A stretch of 64,000 nucleotides of DNA from Chenopodium formosanum (taxonomy: Eukaryota; Streptophyta; Magnoliopsida; Caryophyllales; Amaranthaceae). This document shows positions 23,901 to 34,300 of this stretch, piece by piece. The stretch is taken from assembly GCA_024500155.1 (NCBI GenBank), contig CM044868.1:41798165-41862164 (forward strand), in the 5' to 3' direction. The translations under genes and the position numbers were made by a program. The notes under the pieces are model-generated. The model was given only the letters and a program-made list of their open reading frames with translations. It made no database searches and had not been told where the DNA came from. How positions within the stretch are numbered: the first letter of the stretch is position 1; the number at the start of each line of letters is the position of its first letter.

Positions 23901-24291
23901 TATGGATAGAATTGTTAAGTGGAATACAAGTTGTGATCCTATTTGCTTTTTCTGCCAGAACACTTGTGAATCTGTCTCTCACTTGTTCTTCTACTGTCCT
24001 TACTCTAAGACTATTTGGGAACAGATTTTGAAACTTCTTGATGTGAAAAAAGCAGTTCAACCTTTTCGCATTGAACAGCAATGGATAGTTAAGAATTGCA
24101 GGAAGTCTAGCAGCAAGGGTAGAGTTTACTCTATGTGTTTTGCTGAGGCTATCTACAGTATATGGCTGTAGAGGAATAGTTTGATGTTTACGGGTGACTG
24201 TAAACCTGCAGATACTGTCTTTCGTGACATTATCTATCATGTTGCTATTAGGTGTAAAGGAATAGACAGGAAATTGCTTTTGCCTCACTGA
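20941..24291 (+). pseudogene. LINE ORF2: endonuclease-reverse transcriptase, broken
   Basis: The N-terminal apurinic-type endonuclease has WNIRG (6-10), E36, GDFN (138-141) and FDHNPL. Reverse transcriptase motifs include GFIPGKHIGDNI, KIDLRKAYDSVEW, GLRQGDPMSP and the catalytic FADD at 691-694. Just after FADD, near 23041, a one-base loss shifts the frame; it is recovered in the frame of QAFQKFSCASGL. An extra A in a seven-A run near 23466 shifts it again. The zinc-type C-terminus (CDPICFFCQN, HLFFYCPYSKTIW) follows. A TAG at 24169 replaces a likely CAG, and the natural end is the TGA at 24289. Endonuclease and core RT look intact. Confidence 0.9.
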
Positions 24292-25148
24292 TTTAATGTT
24301 GCAGCTGTCTACTTTTAGCATGTTTTGGTTGGGTGGCAGCTGGTTTGCAGCCTGGTTTTGGTTGTTTTGGCAGTTGGCTATTGTTGGGCTACTGGTGCTG
24401 CTCTGTTGTTTGTCTGTGTTGCTGTTGCTTGCTTGCTGCTGCTGTTATCTGCTTCAGCTGTTGTTTCTGTTGCTGTTCTGTTTGTTGCTACTGCATGTTG
24501 TTGCTGTGTCTCTGTGCAGTTGCTTGTTGCTGTTGTTGTCTGCTTCAGCTGCTGTGTTTGTTGCTGTTCTATTTGTTGCTGCTGCATGATGTTGTTGTGT
24601 CTGTTCTGTGCAGTTGTTGCTGCTGTTTTTATGCAGGTCTACTTCTGTTTTGGTTCTGTTGTTGTGCTGCTGTTTTGTTCTGTGTGCTGCATCTGTATGC
24701 TGCTGCAGTGCTGTGTTGGTTTTGTTGCTGTTGCAGTTGTTTGCGGTTGTTGTTCTGGTTTCTGCTAGGCTGTTGTTTGGTCTGCTGTTCTGGGTTTGGC
24801 AGAGGTTTCAAGCTTGCAGTTTGCTTGTAGATGCCTTGTCTCTATTAGAAATCCTTTGTATATTTAGGCTTTTGTTGTTTTGGTGGTTTTTGGGTTGTTT
24901 GCCTTGTAGTTTGCTGCTTGTGTTGTTGTCTGGTCCTGGTTTCCAGAACCCTTCCTAAAAGGTGGCTGGAAATCGGAGTCCAGTTTGTTCTAGGCCCTTC
25001 CTAGAAGGTGGCTAGGATAGGATCTAGAACTGGTTTTTTTGGGGGGGTTGGTTGGCCTGTTATACAGGTCTTGTGGTATTCTGGTGGTAGTAATAACTTA
25101 GCTCTTGTAAGTTGTAACTTTATCTCTTTGGTAATAAAATCTTATTTC

Positions 25149-25149
<1 letters not shown>
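24292..25149 (+). other. LINE 3' region, strongly T/G-biased
   Basis: The plus strand from 24300 to 24950 is dominated by TGTTGCTG-like repeats and is very poor in A. All open frames here are low-complexity Cys/Leu/Val or, on the reverse strand, Gln-rich, and are not genes. It ends with an AATAAAAT poly(A)-signal-like sequence. Confidence 0.75.

Positions 25150-25191
<42 letters not shown>
25150..25191 (+). repeat. LINE poly(A) tail
   Basis: An uninterrupted run of 42 A, followed by C and the 3' target-site duplication. The length suggests a fairly recent insertion, though assembly of such a run is error-prone. Confidence 0.9.
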
Positions 25192-25194
<3 letters not shown>

Positions 25195-25205
25195 AATGTA
25201 AGTAT

Positions 25206-25710
25206 AATACTACAACTTACATCAGTCTTTCTTCATACAAATCAATGAATAGACTAGCTTTATATATTATGTTCATGTTTATTTGAGTATACAAACAAGG
25301 TAGTGTCAATGATTGTAGACCATATTTTATGTCAATTGATGTAACTTGACCTTGTTTAAGTTCATATGCATTTCAAAAACACAAAGGTTGTATCAGATTT
25401 CCATCTTGCTGACAATGTATCAAAGGAAGAGATTAACAAAGATACATCATACAAGTAATTAGAACTTTTGGGCATCTTTCGTACAGTAATCCCATATTTG
25501 ATGAACTGGAAGTTATATGAACTTTTTGGAGTCATATTCTCGTGATCACCAATAATACTAAACACATACGAATATTCCCGTGTCTTGCATCAATTAAGAT
25601 TATTACAAGAATATGAGCCTTACAGTTTTGTACAATTAGTCAATCCAAAGATGAAATTAATCTACTTAGATGGCGAAAAGCATGATTTTAAAAGGCGATA
25701 GGAGTAAAAT
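25206..25710. other. Intergenic, 3' flank of the zinc-protein gene
   Basis: About 500 bp of AT-rich sequence between the LINE and the stop codon of the minus-strand gene. The part next to the gene is probably its 3' UTR. No other feature seen. Confidence 0.4.
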
Positions 25711-26266
25711 TTATTTGTCGACTTGGTTGAGCTTGCCAAGGCCATTGCAATTAGCACATACAATTTGAGCTTGATCCTTGCGAGCTGCATTTGCCCTCAG
25801 CGCGCTTCCTGATTTCCTGACAAAACCCGCGCCATCACACTCAGGACACCTGTGTGAAGTACCACACACAATTATCAAACATTACTAAGAAGTAATTAAA
25901 GATATTAACAATTGAAATAATGCATTCCTATATTCAAAATTTTAACATAAACTCCAAAATGTCGAAAAATAAGTACATTAGGTACGCTAAAATTAACAGG
26001 AGAAAGGAAGAAAACACGTACGTATCATTGCGGGAAAAAATGATGGGAAAGGCAGTACCAAGGAGAGCAACAGCAGCAGCACCAGCAATCAAATAAGTGG
26101 TGCTGTCAGAGGATAATTCTCCCACTGCTGCCTTCACTGAAAACCTCTTCTTCTGGTGAAGGTTAGGAGGAGATCTAACCGTGATTAAATTTCTTGTAGC
26201 TGTTATTTGCGACGGTATCAATGGGTTCATCAAAATTTGGGACTTGAAGGAGGTCATGGTTGCCAT
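25711..26266 (-). CDS. Small DnaJ-type zinc-binding protein, probably plastid-targeted
   Basis: Two exons, 26266-26022 and 25849-25711, joined in phase by GT (GTACGT) and AG to give 127 residues. The N-terminus is rich in Ser, Thr and basic residues and reads like a chloroplast transit peptide (about 1-45). A hydrophobic segment follows (YLIAGAAAVALLGTAFPIIF, about 58-77). The C-terminal part has CPEC and CANC, two CxxC pairs of the kind found in the cysteine-rich zinc domain of DnaJ proteins, ending GLGKLNQVDK. This fits a small membrane-anchored plastid protein of the DnaJ-like zinc family, probably a chaperone or thiol role. I cannot assign a specific gene name. Confidence 0.85.
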
Positions 26267-26452
26267 TAGTTTTAAACTAAATTTTAGAAGTTTTCAGGGA
26301 TTTTGGTAAGGTTAAGCCAAGGAGATGATGAAAAAGGGTGCTTAAATTAGCAGGTTTGTGGGTTTATGGATAAGAGGCCACGTCAGAGATTTCATATTCT
26401 TCTGTAAATTATTGGATAAGGTTTTATGCCCTACTAACTTGTGGAGGAAGTG
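26267..26452. promoter_or_regulatory. 5' flank of the zinc-protein gene
   Basis: This 186-bp stretch is the upstream side of the minus-strand gene up to the Harbinger insertion. The transposon therefore sits within 200 bp of the start codon, in what should be the 5' UTR or promoter. No clear TATA box was identified. Confidence 0.4.
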
Positions 26453-26914
26453 TAAGAGCATCATTAGTGTTGGGGATACTTATATCCTTTCCCGGTTTCT
26501 CTCTCCTTTCCTACACTTGACACATCACTTTCTCTTTCCTCCACATCACTTCCCACTATTTCCATCCTTTTACTCATCCATTCCCTTCAAAATTTCCAAC
26601 ATCAATGAGTATCCTTTCCCACTTTCTCTCTCCTACTTACATATACCCCACCATTTATTCCTTTTTCAAATTACATATATTTATTAATATACTTAATTAT
26701 TATTATTGTTGAAAATGTTGTTAATAATAATTAATAATAGATCGTTCTATTAACCGACACATTAATTAAACGAGACGAATTAAAAAACATAAAATTCATT
26801 GATTAAAAACATGAAATACATTAATTAAACGACACGAATAAAAAAAAACATGAATTACGTTGATAAAAATAGCAAAGAAAATAACAAACATAAGTTTAAA
26901 AATAACTGAAATGT

Positions 26915-28292
26915 TTAATTTTCATCGGGCCTCATAGATTGTGCCCATAAATGCTCGATCAAGTCGTTCTTCAAAGCCATATGGACGTCTCTATCACGAA
27001 TTTCCCCTCTCGAAGCTATCAATCTACCGAAATTATCTGGATCATACTGTCCGAGAGTTACGGTGAATGTTGTTGCATTCCTAGTTGAGGACGACCCCGG
27101 CATATTCTCAGGCTGTTCATCGGCAAACTCGAGTGGATCCTTATAATTTAAATATGTATCACGCTCGTCTTCAACAATCATGTTGTGGATAATGATGCAA
27201 GTCATCATAATTTTCCACAACAGATCTACACTCCATGCCAAAGCAGGCTTCCTGATTATTGCGAAACGAGCTTGTAACACACCAAAAGCACGCTCAACAT
27301 CCTTTCTCGCACTCTCTTGACGTTCAGTAAATAACGTATCCTAAGCTGTTTGAGGGGCAGTAACCGCATCTATAAATGTCGACCACTTTGGATAAAATCC
27401 CATCGGTGAGATAGTATCCTTTTGTGTAAGTGTTTCCATTAACTGTGAACAGAACTTGTGGAGCACGATTATTTATTATATCATCAAACACAGGAGAACG
27501 TTGTAGTACATTAATATCGTTGCACGACCCAGGAGTCCCAAAGAAGGCGTGTCAAATCCATAAATCCCTAGATGCAACCGCTTCCAAGATAACAGTGGTC
27601 GTTTTAGATCGGCCTTGATACATTCCTTTCCATCCAGCTGGACAATTTTTCCATACCCAATGCATGCAATCAATGCTTCCTAGCATGCCGGGGAAGTTTT
27701 TATCCTCCCCTTCTCTTAGAAGACGCTGGATATCTTCCATTGTTGGCTTGCGGAGGTACTCAGTTGCAAACTGAGCAATAACTCCATCGACAAATTGTGA
27801 AAGACATTCTCTAGCAGTACTTTCACCAAGCTTTAGATATTCATCTACTTGATCAGCTGAACAACCATAAGCTAACATACGTATAGCCGCGGTGCATTTT
27901 TGAAGGGGTGAAGCACCAAGACGCATGGTAGCATCGGGACGTTGTTGGAAATAGCGATTACTTGCACTTAATGTGTCCACAATGCGAAGGAACAGGGGTC
28001 TCCTCATACGAAACCTCCTTCGAAATACGGTATCATTGTATACCGGTTGATTACTAAAGTAATCTGCAACTAGATTGCCGTGAGCCGCTTCACGATTTCT
28101 AGGCACAGTTACCCTTCGTTTTCTCGGACGTTTTTGCTTTTCAGGTTGTAATGAATTAAGCACTGAATTTTGCATCGCAACTAAACGTTGACTCTCATTT
28201 ATAAAATTCATGACCATGTGATCATAAATTTTATCAGTTATACTTGAGGAGGAAGAGCTTGAAGAACTTGAAGAGATTGAATCTAAGCTCAT
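26915..28292 (-). pseudogene. PIF/Harbinger transposase, broken
   Basis: The start at 28292 reads MSLDSISSSS. Residues typical of plant Harbinger transposases follow: FRRRFRMRRPLFLRIVD, then GSIDCMHWVWKNCP with the first catalytic Asp. The second Asp lies in YYLTDGI near 27400 and the Glu in MTCIIIHNMIVEDE near 27170. The frame is broken by a TGA at the WHAFFG site near 27551 (Trp expected), a one-base T insertion near 27398, and a TAG near 27341. The enzyme would cut and join the element ends with the help of the Myb-like partner. Confidence 0.88.
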
Positions 28293-28719
28293 ATTGTGTT
28301 TGGTGTTTTATTTTTGGTGTGTTTGTTTGTGACACTAGAAGATAGAAATCATGTACTTTAAATAGACAAAAATAGGATATTGTTGGTCAGAAGATAAGAT
28401 TTTGTTAAAACATAATTGGTGCACATAAGATATGGATAAGATAAGGATTGTATGGTGAGAATTATGACCAATGCATGCAGAATTTTGTAAGGTCAGTTTT
28501 TTTACCAATGCATGCATGAGTCTTGTCAAAAGGTAAAAGATACATCATAGTTTTAAAAACAAATTAAAATACACTAATATTAATTTAATACATAAACAAC
28601 AATAACAAAACTACATAAACATCAACATTACTAGTAGCACAAACAATTTTAAAAAAAAATAACTTGCGTACCTTACAATACTTAATTAAAATACAAACAT
28701 TGCAAATACTAAAATGAAA

Positions 28720-29979
28720 TTAAAGCGAAAACCTACTACTAAATTCGTCTCTCAGTTTGTTATACATTGCTAATTCCTTGTCATCAAGAACGGGCTTCTG
28801 CATTAACCTTTCTAACATTCTGAACTTCATGGCCTCCTCCTTCTGCCTTTTCTTTTCTTCTACTTGGGCCTTTTGTTCTTCATCTCATTCTCTCATCTGA
28901 TCAAGTAGTCGCTCTCCCAATTGACCCAATTTCTCTCCCATGTCATTAAAATTTGTATTTAAAGAGTCAAGATTTACACTTGACGAAGTACTTGATGCTT
29001 TACCTTTCATCTTTGTCTGTTTTATGCCAAGAGGTCTTTTAGCCCTTCCGCCAACCTCACACTGTGAATCGGGTTGGGATCTTTTACCGCTCCCCCCACT
29101 ATCTGTGGATGCTTGACCACCCGGTAACATATCGGACTGAACTTTGGACAAGGAGGGATCCCATTTGGGGTATTTCCTCAGAATTGCAAAACAATGCAAA
29201 TAACAAAACATCTTATTGTTAGTTGCTTTGTAATCTATGTGAGCGAATCTCTCCAAATTTTGCTCAGATTCACCACTACCCTTAGTTTGAAAATGATAAC
29301 CGTAGGCGTCAACCCATTTACTTACATGTTCATTTATGTGATCCCATCGATTTTGCAAAGATTTAACGTTTCTTACCTTAATCTCATTGAGATTTTCATC
29401 TCTAGCCTTTTCGTACTGGTTGTGAATTTCTGCTCATAACCCGCTTCTCTTGGTCTTGGTTCCCCTCTCCACATCGCCTCCTGCATTTATATAGGATGAT
29501 ACAAGAGCTTTGTCTTCGGCGATACTCCATGCTTGGTTTTTCCTTTGTGCAGATGTATTGAGTTGCACTTATGGAACAATTTCGACTTCAGCATTGTCAA
29601 TCTCTTCAAGATGTTGTGCTCTCGCTAATTCTTCAACATGTTCACCACTTAACTCTATTGGAGTAGCATTGCTACTACAAACTCCACCTGGAGATTGATT
29701 CATATTTTGAGTTATATGTTCTGATATAGGGAAAAAAGGGGTATTACCAAAAGCTTGTTGATGGGATTGGGAATTATGAGGAAAATTTGGTTGTATTGGT
29801 GGAATATTATTGAAATTTGTTGGTCTTGGTTGACTACTACACCATTGAAAAAATGCAGCTTGAATTTGAGGATTACTCAACAGATTAGGGTCAACAGGAA
29901 GATTAGATTGGTTAAATTGAAAGTTTGAATTGTTAGGAAAATTCGGGTTACGACCGTAATTAGAATTATTACGATCCAT
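28720..29979 (-). pseudogene. Harbinger Myb/SANT-like accessory protein, broken
   Basis: The frame starts at 29979 (MDRNNSNYGRN) with an Asn/Pro/Gln-rich N-terminus. A Myb/SANT-like region follows (AWSIAEDKALVSSYI, then LQNRWDHINEHVSKWV), and then a C-terminal part with GQLGERLLDQMRE and a charged coiled-coil tail ending at the TAA at 28720. The frame is constant, but three in-frame stops occur: TAA after EVEIVP, TGA before AEIHNQYEKA (Trp expected) and TGA after QMRE. In this superfamily the Myb-like protein binds the ends and brings in the transposase. Confidence 0.82.
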
Positions 29980-30478
29980 ATTGAAGACTCTAAGAAATTG
30001 GAAGTGAAATGGAGAAAAATAAACTTGAAAATATGGAGATTAGAATAATTTTGTGTTTAAGAGTATTGTACAAGTGAAATTGAAATTTTGTGAAAATATA
30101 GCAAATTTATACTCATTTTATAGACAAAAAAATTTTATGACCGTTGGTGTTTTCGGATTTCAAAAATAAGTTACCGTTTGCAAATTATAGCCGTTATACT
30201 GTTTTGGAGCAAAAAAAAATAAAGAAACAAGATGTTGACAAGTGTCAACAAGTTGAGCGTTGGATGATTTCCAATATAGCCGTTGTATGCTTTTGTTTGT
30301 GATTGTTGAATTAACATGGCACTTGGGCCGAGGCGAGATTTCTTTTCCAGAGAAAGGATACTACAATATCCTTTCCCTAACAGTTATCTTTCCCAAGTAA
30401 TAGCATCCATCAGGATTGGAAAAGGACACCAAAAAGCCACGGAAAGGATTGTAAAAGGCCTTGATGTTGGTGCTCTAA

Positions 30479-31398
30479 GTGGAATGCTTGCTAAAAAAAT
30501 ATGGCCAGGTTTAGAAAATAATATTAGAAGTAAAAAATAAGAAATAAAATTGAATGCACAATGAGGGAGCCTTGATGATAAACAAAAAGCATTTCAGTCA
30601 GATCACATTTTCGTAAATAACTCCATATTTATGGGGACCCATATTTAAAAATAGTTCTTGACTTATTTCCCAAAATACCACTAGATAAACATTGTTTATC
30701 ATAAACATAAACTTGTATTTTCTAAAAATTATGTTAGAATACAGTAACTTTTCATAGATAATTAAGACAATGATCCAATGTGGAACAACTGTAGTGAAAG
30801 AAGCTGAATTTTAAGTTAATCATTTCGATATCATTTTTCCAGTACACCTTTTCACTGTCTAGGCTTATTATCAAATGCTTCAGCAAAGAGGATATCACAG
30901 GTTTTTTTTTAGTCTCTCATAAATTTCAATCCTTTCTTTATTTTCATTTCATGAACAAGAAACGCATGACCATTGGTATTTCAGATTACAAATACACCAA
31001 TATATTACAAGTTTCTTGTTTTACATAACTATTGTGTTATACAAATTGAATGATGAATAATATCCTCCTAACTAATGGAACCAAGGCTTCAGCTGTGTTG
31101 TGATATCCAGACTCCAGTTGTATACCAGCCACAAACAGTTTCTAGTCTCTCAGACTCCAGTATTGTGCAACTCCAGAACTGAAGATTTTACTGACAACTA
31201 TCCATATCAAATAATCATTCAACTTTTGATATATTTTGACTAATCTGTAGTGACAGCCTTAAAACTTGCATTTAGACACTGACATGAAAGCCATTTCAGC
31301 AGCTGCATCTAAAACACTCTGGACGAAGAAACCATATGCGCTCCCAGGAACACCATGTAAACTGAATGACTTAGCTTCATAGCCAAAATCATTTCCTT
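30479..31398 (-). other. 3' flank and probable 3' UTR of the acyltransferase gene
   Basis: AT-rich sequence between the Harbinger element and the stop codon at 31399-31401. I see no separate gene. Confidence 0.4.
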
Positions 31399-34300
31399 TT
31401 ATTCTGATGCTGATTCAGTAAGCTTATCATATGCAGTAGGGAAGCGTAATCCTGAACCAATGTGGCCTGAGGTAGGGCATATCCAGCTGAAGACACTTGG
31501 CCCAAGGACCTATTGGAGAAGGGAAAATCAACCAAACAATTAATTATTGAAATGGGTATGTTATACATCCCATAAAGCATACAGAAATAAACCTAAATTC
31601 ATACGCACCAAACAACTTCAAACTATCTTTCAATTTCCTTTTTCCGCTATACATGTCACAAGGTTTGAGAACAATGCTGACCTTTCCCATATTTTATAAG
31701 CTGCAATTTATCTTATTTGAATTACTGATACTAGAACTTCTGTTAGCTAATAGGAGAAAAATGGAGAGAAAAAAATGAAAGGATCCATGTGATGAGGAGA
31801 CATAGGGGTGTTTGGTTAGGAGCTTTTTAACTCCTAACCAAACACCCCTATGTCTCCTCAACACATGGGTCCTCCGTTTATTTATTTATTTCTCTCCATT
31901 GAGTTGGCTAGAGACTTGTTGAACAATCTCTAGGAATAGACTTTCTTATCGTTCTTGGTGGATAGTGATAGTGGTTGTTTGGGGGGGGGGGAATTGGGAA
32001 AAACTCATTTCAAAAAGCTCATTGGGGTGTTTAGTTAGGAGTTTTTTGAAAGAACTTTTTGGGTTTACCAAAACAGCTAATAATTAACGGCTAATATACC
32101 AAACACTTATACATAAACGGCTAGTCAAAACAGTTTATGCAAACAGCTAACAGCTAATTGCCAAACAAAGCCATTGGGATAAATTATGCGCAGATAATTA
32201 ACAGTTCCAATAAATATGTAGTTTCTATAAAAAGAAATCCTAGAATGGAAGTAGTAGTTCAAAATCTTTGCATAATAGTTGTATGCAATATGTGAGTGAA
32301 AGTCGGTAACAGCTACAAAAGAAGAATATTTTAGTGAGCTAATAAATTTGTTTTGCAAGGACTTTTTGGCTTGTAACACGGAGATACAAAGTAAGTTTCA
32401 TTAAGTTAAGCTGTCAGCTTCCTTGAAACAGCGTGAAGTCCGGCAAGTAAGGCTGCAATTTAATCAATTTCATAATTAGTTGGGTCTTTGCAAGGAAGCT
32501 TCCGCGTAGGTGTTTTAAATCAATTTTGCCTGTAGTCTGATGTGTAATTGTGTATTTTATCATTTTTATGATAGTAAATTTCTATCAAATAATGTTTGTG
32601 GGTTTGTCCTTGTTTCACACAGCTTTACAATGCTTTATTATAATCAAATAGGGGAAACCTATAACTACTATACGGATTATGAGTCTATAAATAGTATTTT
32701 TGCTGATTAGTTGCAACTTGCAAGGGAAGGGACTGGCATTAAAGCGTATGTATTAGCAATTTTCGCCTTGTTTTATTACCTAATATATCAAGATACAATT
32801 CATTGCAATTTTCTTGCTTTTGTTTCATCCTTGTGCTCCTTAAATAAGAAAATTAAAAATTAAACCCCTCATTATAAATTACGAGCTAACAACCATAGTT
32901 TTAAGTTTAGTTCTGTTTTGTAAGCTGATTGACACAAATATTTGTTAGAGCTAGCAAGTCTAGGGGGCCATTCGGATCTTCTTTATTAAATCTATATAAA
33001 TAGATAGTGGAAATTCCCCCCATTCCCCCCATGCGCCCTATTTCGGAACAAGCTCTTGGTTAAAAAGACTGATGTGTAGTCGACACTTGCACTAAGCTCT
33101 TCATAAAATTTTCCAGTAAACCGACGACTGGAGTCTGGCCGTCCTGAGTGATAAGCACTACTAAACCTAAGTTCAGTGCCTAATTTCTTCCATAGCAACC
33201 TTTATTAGAGCGCAGACTGGTGTATTGATCAGACATAATGCTCCTCTTTCGTCATAAGGCGTGGTTTCTCACGCCCTAAACAGCTAAACCTGTATTCTCA
33301 TACACACAATCTGACACCCACACACCCCCTCTGCAACCCTTTTCCCTAAGATCGCAGTCATTCCTGGGGTTCTTATGTTTTTAAAGAAAAAAAAAAAGGA
33401 TAAGATCAGGGATCTTTTGTAAGCTCCAGACACTAAAAGTAGCTAATGAGTGAGGCTATGCTATAGCTGCTTTCAAGGCCAGCAATTGAAAATGATAATT
33501 TATATGAAGAAAGAAAATGTATTCACAATACTGAAGATTAAGAATCCTATCCTTCCAAGAACACTTGCAAGCCAAATAATAAACACCCAAATCCTTGCTC
33601 ATGTCATATCTTCAGCCACAAGCCTTAGAAGCAGAGTGAAACTTACATATCCCTCCCCCCCCCCCCCCCCCCTTCCCCCAAACACACACACACACACACA
33701 AAATTTCTTTTTTATAGTGAAAAAAAGCTACAAATTCAAGCAAAACAAAAAGAAATTTAGTAAGTAATCCTAGACCGTACCATAATTAGAAAAGTTCAAA
33801 CTGATTAAATTGAAGAGATAAGTTCAAATAGTTATGACATAAGAAAGCTAAAGCACACAGCCCAAATCATATGCACGAAATTAATTTGTTCTATATCAAC
33901 AGTATACCCTAATTGCAAAATATTTACTAGTGATATGTAGGAAACTTACCAAAGTTAAATTTTCAAAAGCACCGAGATCATAAGGATGTCTGTACACTTC
34001 TCCTCCTTTCTCTGCAAGCCACATAGCTCTGACTCCTTCATAATACTGCAATGTATGTCCAAAATAAATTAAAAAAACCATTCAGCAATGAAGAAATGAG
34101 CAATATATAACACCAATTTGATGAATGCAAACCTCAATAGTAGTCTTATTTCGTAGAGTCAGGTAGATATGCCAGCCAAGAAGAACGCCAAGTGCTATAG
34201 TCAAAGGAAATAAAAGCAGACATGATACCACCTGTGAAGAAAATATACAATTGAACAATGAATATCCCACATGGGTTCCAAGCAAGAAAATAAACATCAT

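Larger units (their letters stand above)
19291..25191 (+). mobile_element. L1-type LINE (non-LTR retrotransposon), nearly full length
   Basis: This is a 5.9-kb element with a 112-bp 5' UTR, ORF1 (nucleic-acid-binding protein), ORF2 (endonuclease, reverse transcriptase, C-terminal zinc motif), a 0.86-kb 3' region, AATAAAAT near 25134 and 42 A residues. Exact 13-bp target-site duplications flank it. It appears not to be 5' truncated, but ORF2 has two single-base frameshifts and a nonsense codon, so it is inactive. Confidence 0.92.
26456..30475 (-). mobile_element. PIF/Harbinger DNA transposon, 4020 bp
   Basis: The left end is TAA|GAGCATCATTAGTGTTGG. The right end, reversed, is GAGCACCAACATCAAGG with TAA at 30476-30478, so it has imperfect terminal inverted repeats and the 3-bp TAA duplication typical of the superfamily. 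It carries the two usual genes, a DDE transposase and a Myb/SANT-like protein, both on the minus strand. Both are interrupted, so it cannot move by itself, but its ends are intact. Confidence 0.9.

Noticed and set aside
24325..24830. Three overlapping Cys/Leu/Val-rich open frames in the LINE 3' region
   Set aside because: They come from a TGTTGCTG-like low-complexity strand that stays open in several frames; there is no conserved domain.
33652..33700. C-run followed by a CA repeat
   Set aside because: Simple microsatellite in an intron; no function suggested.
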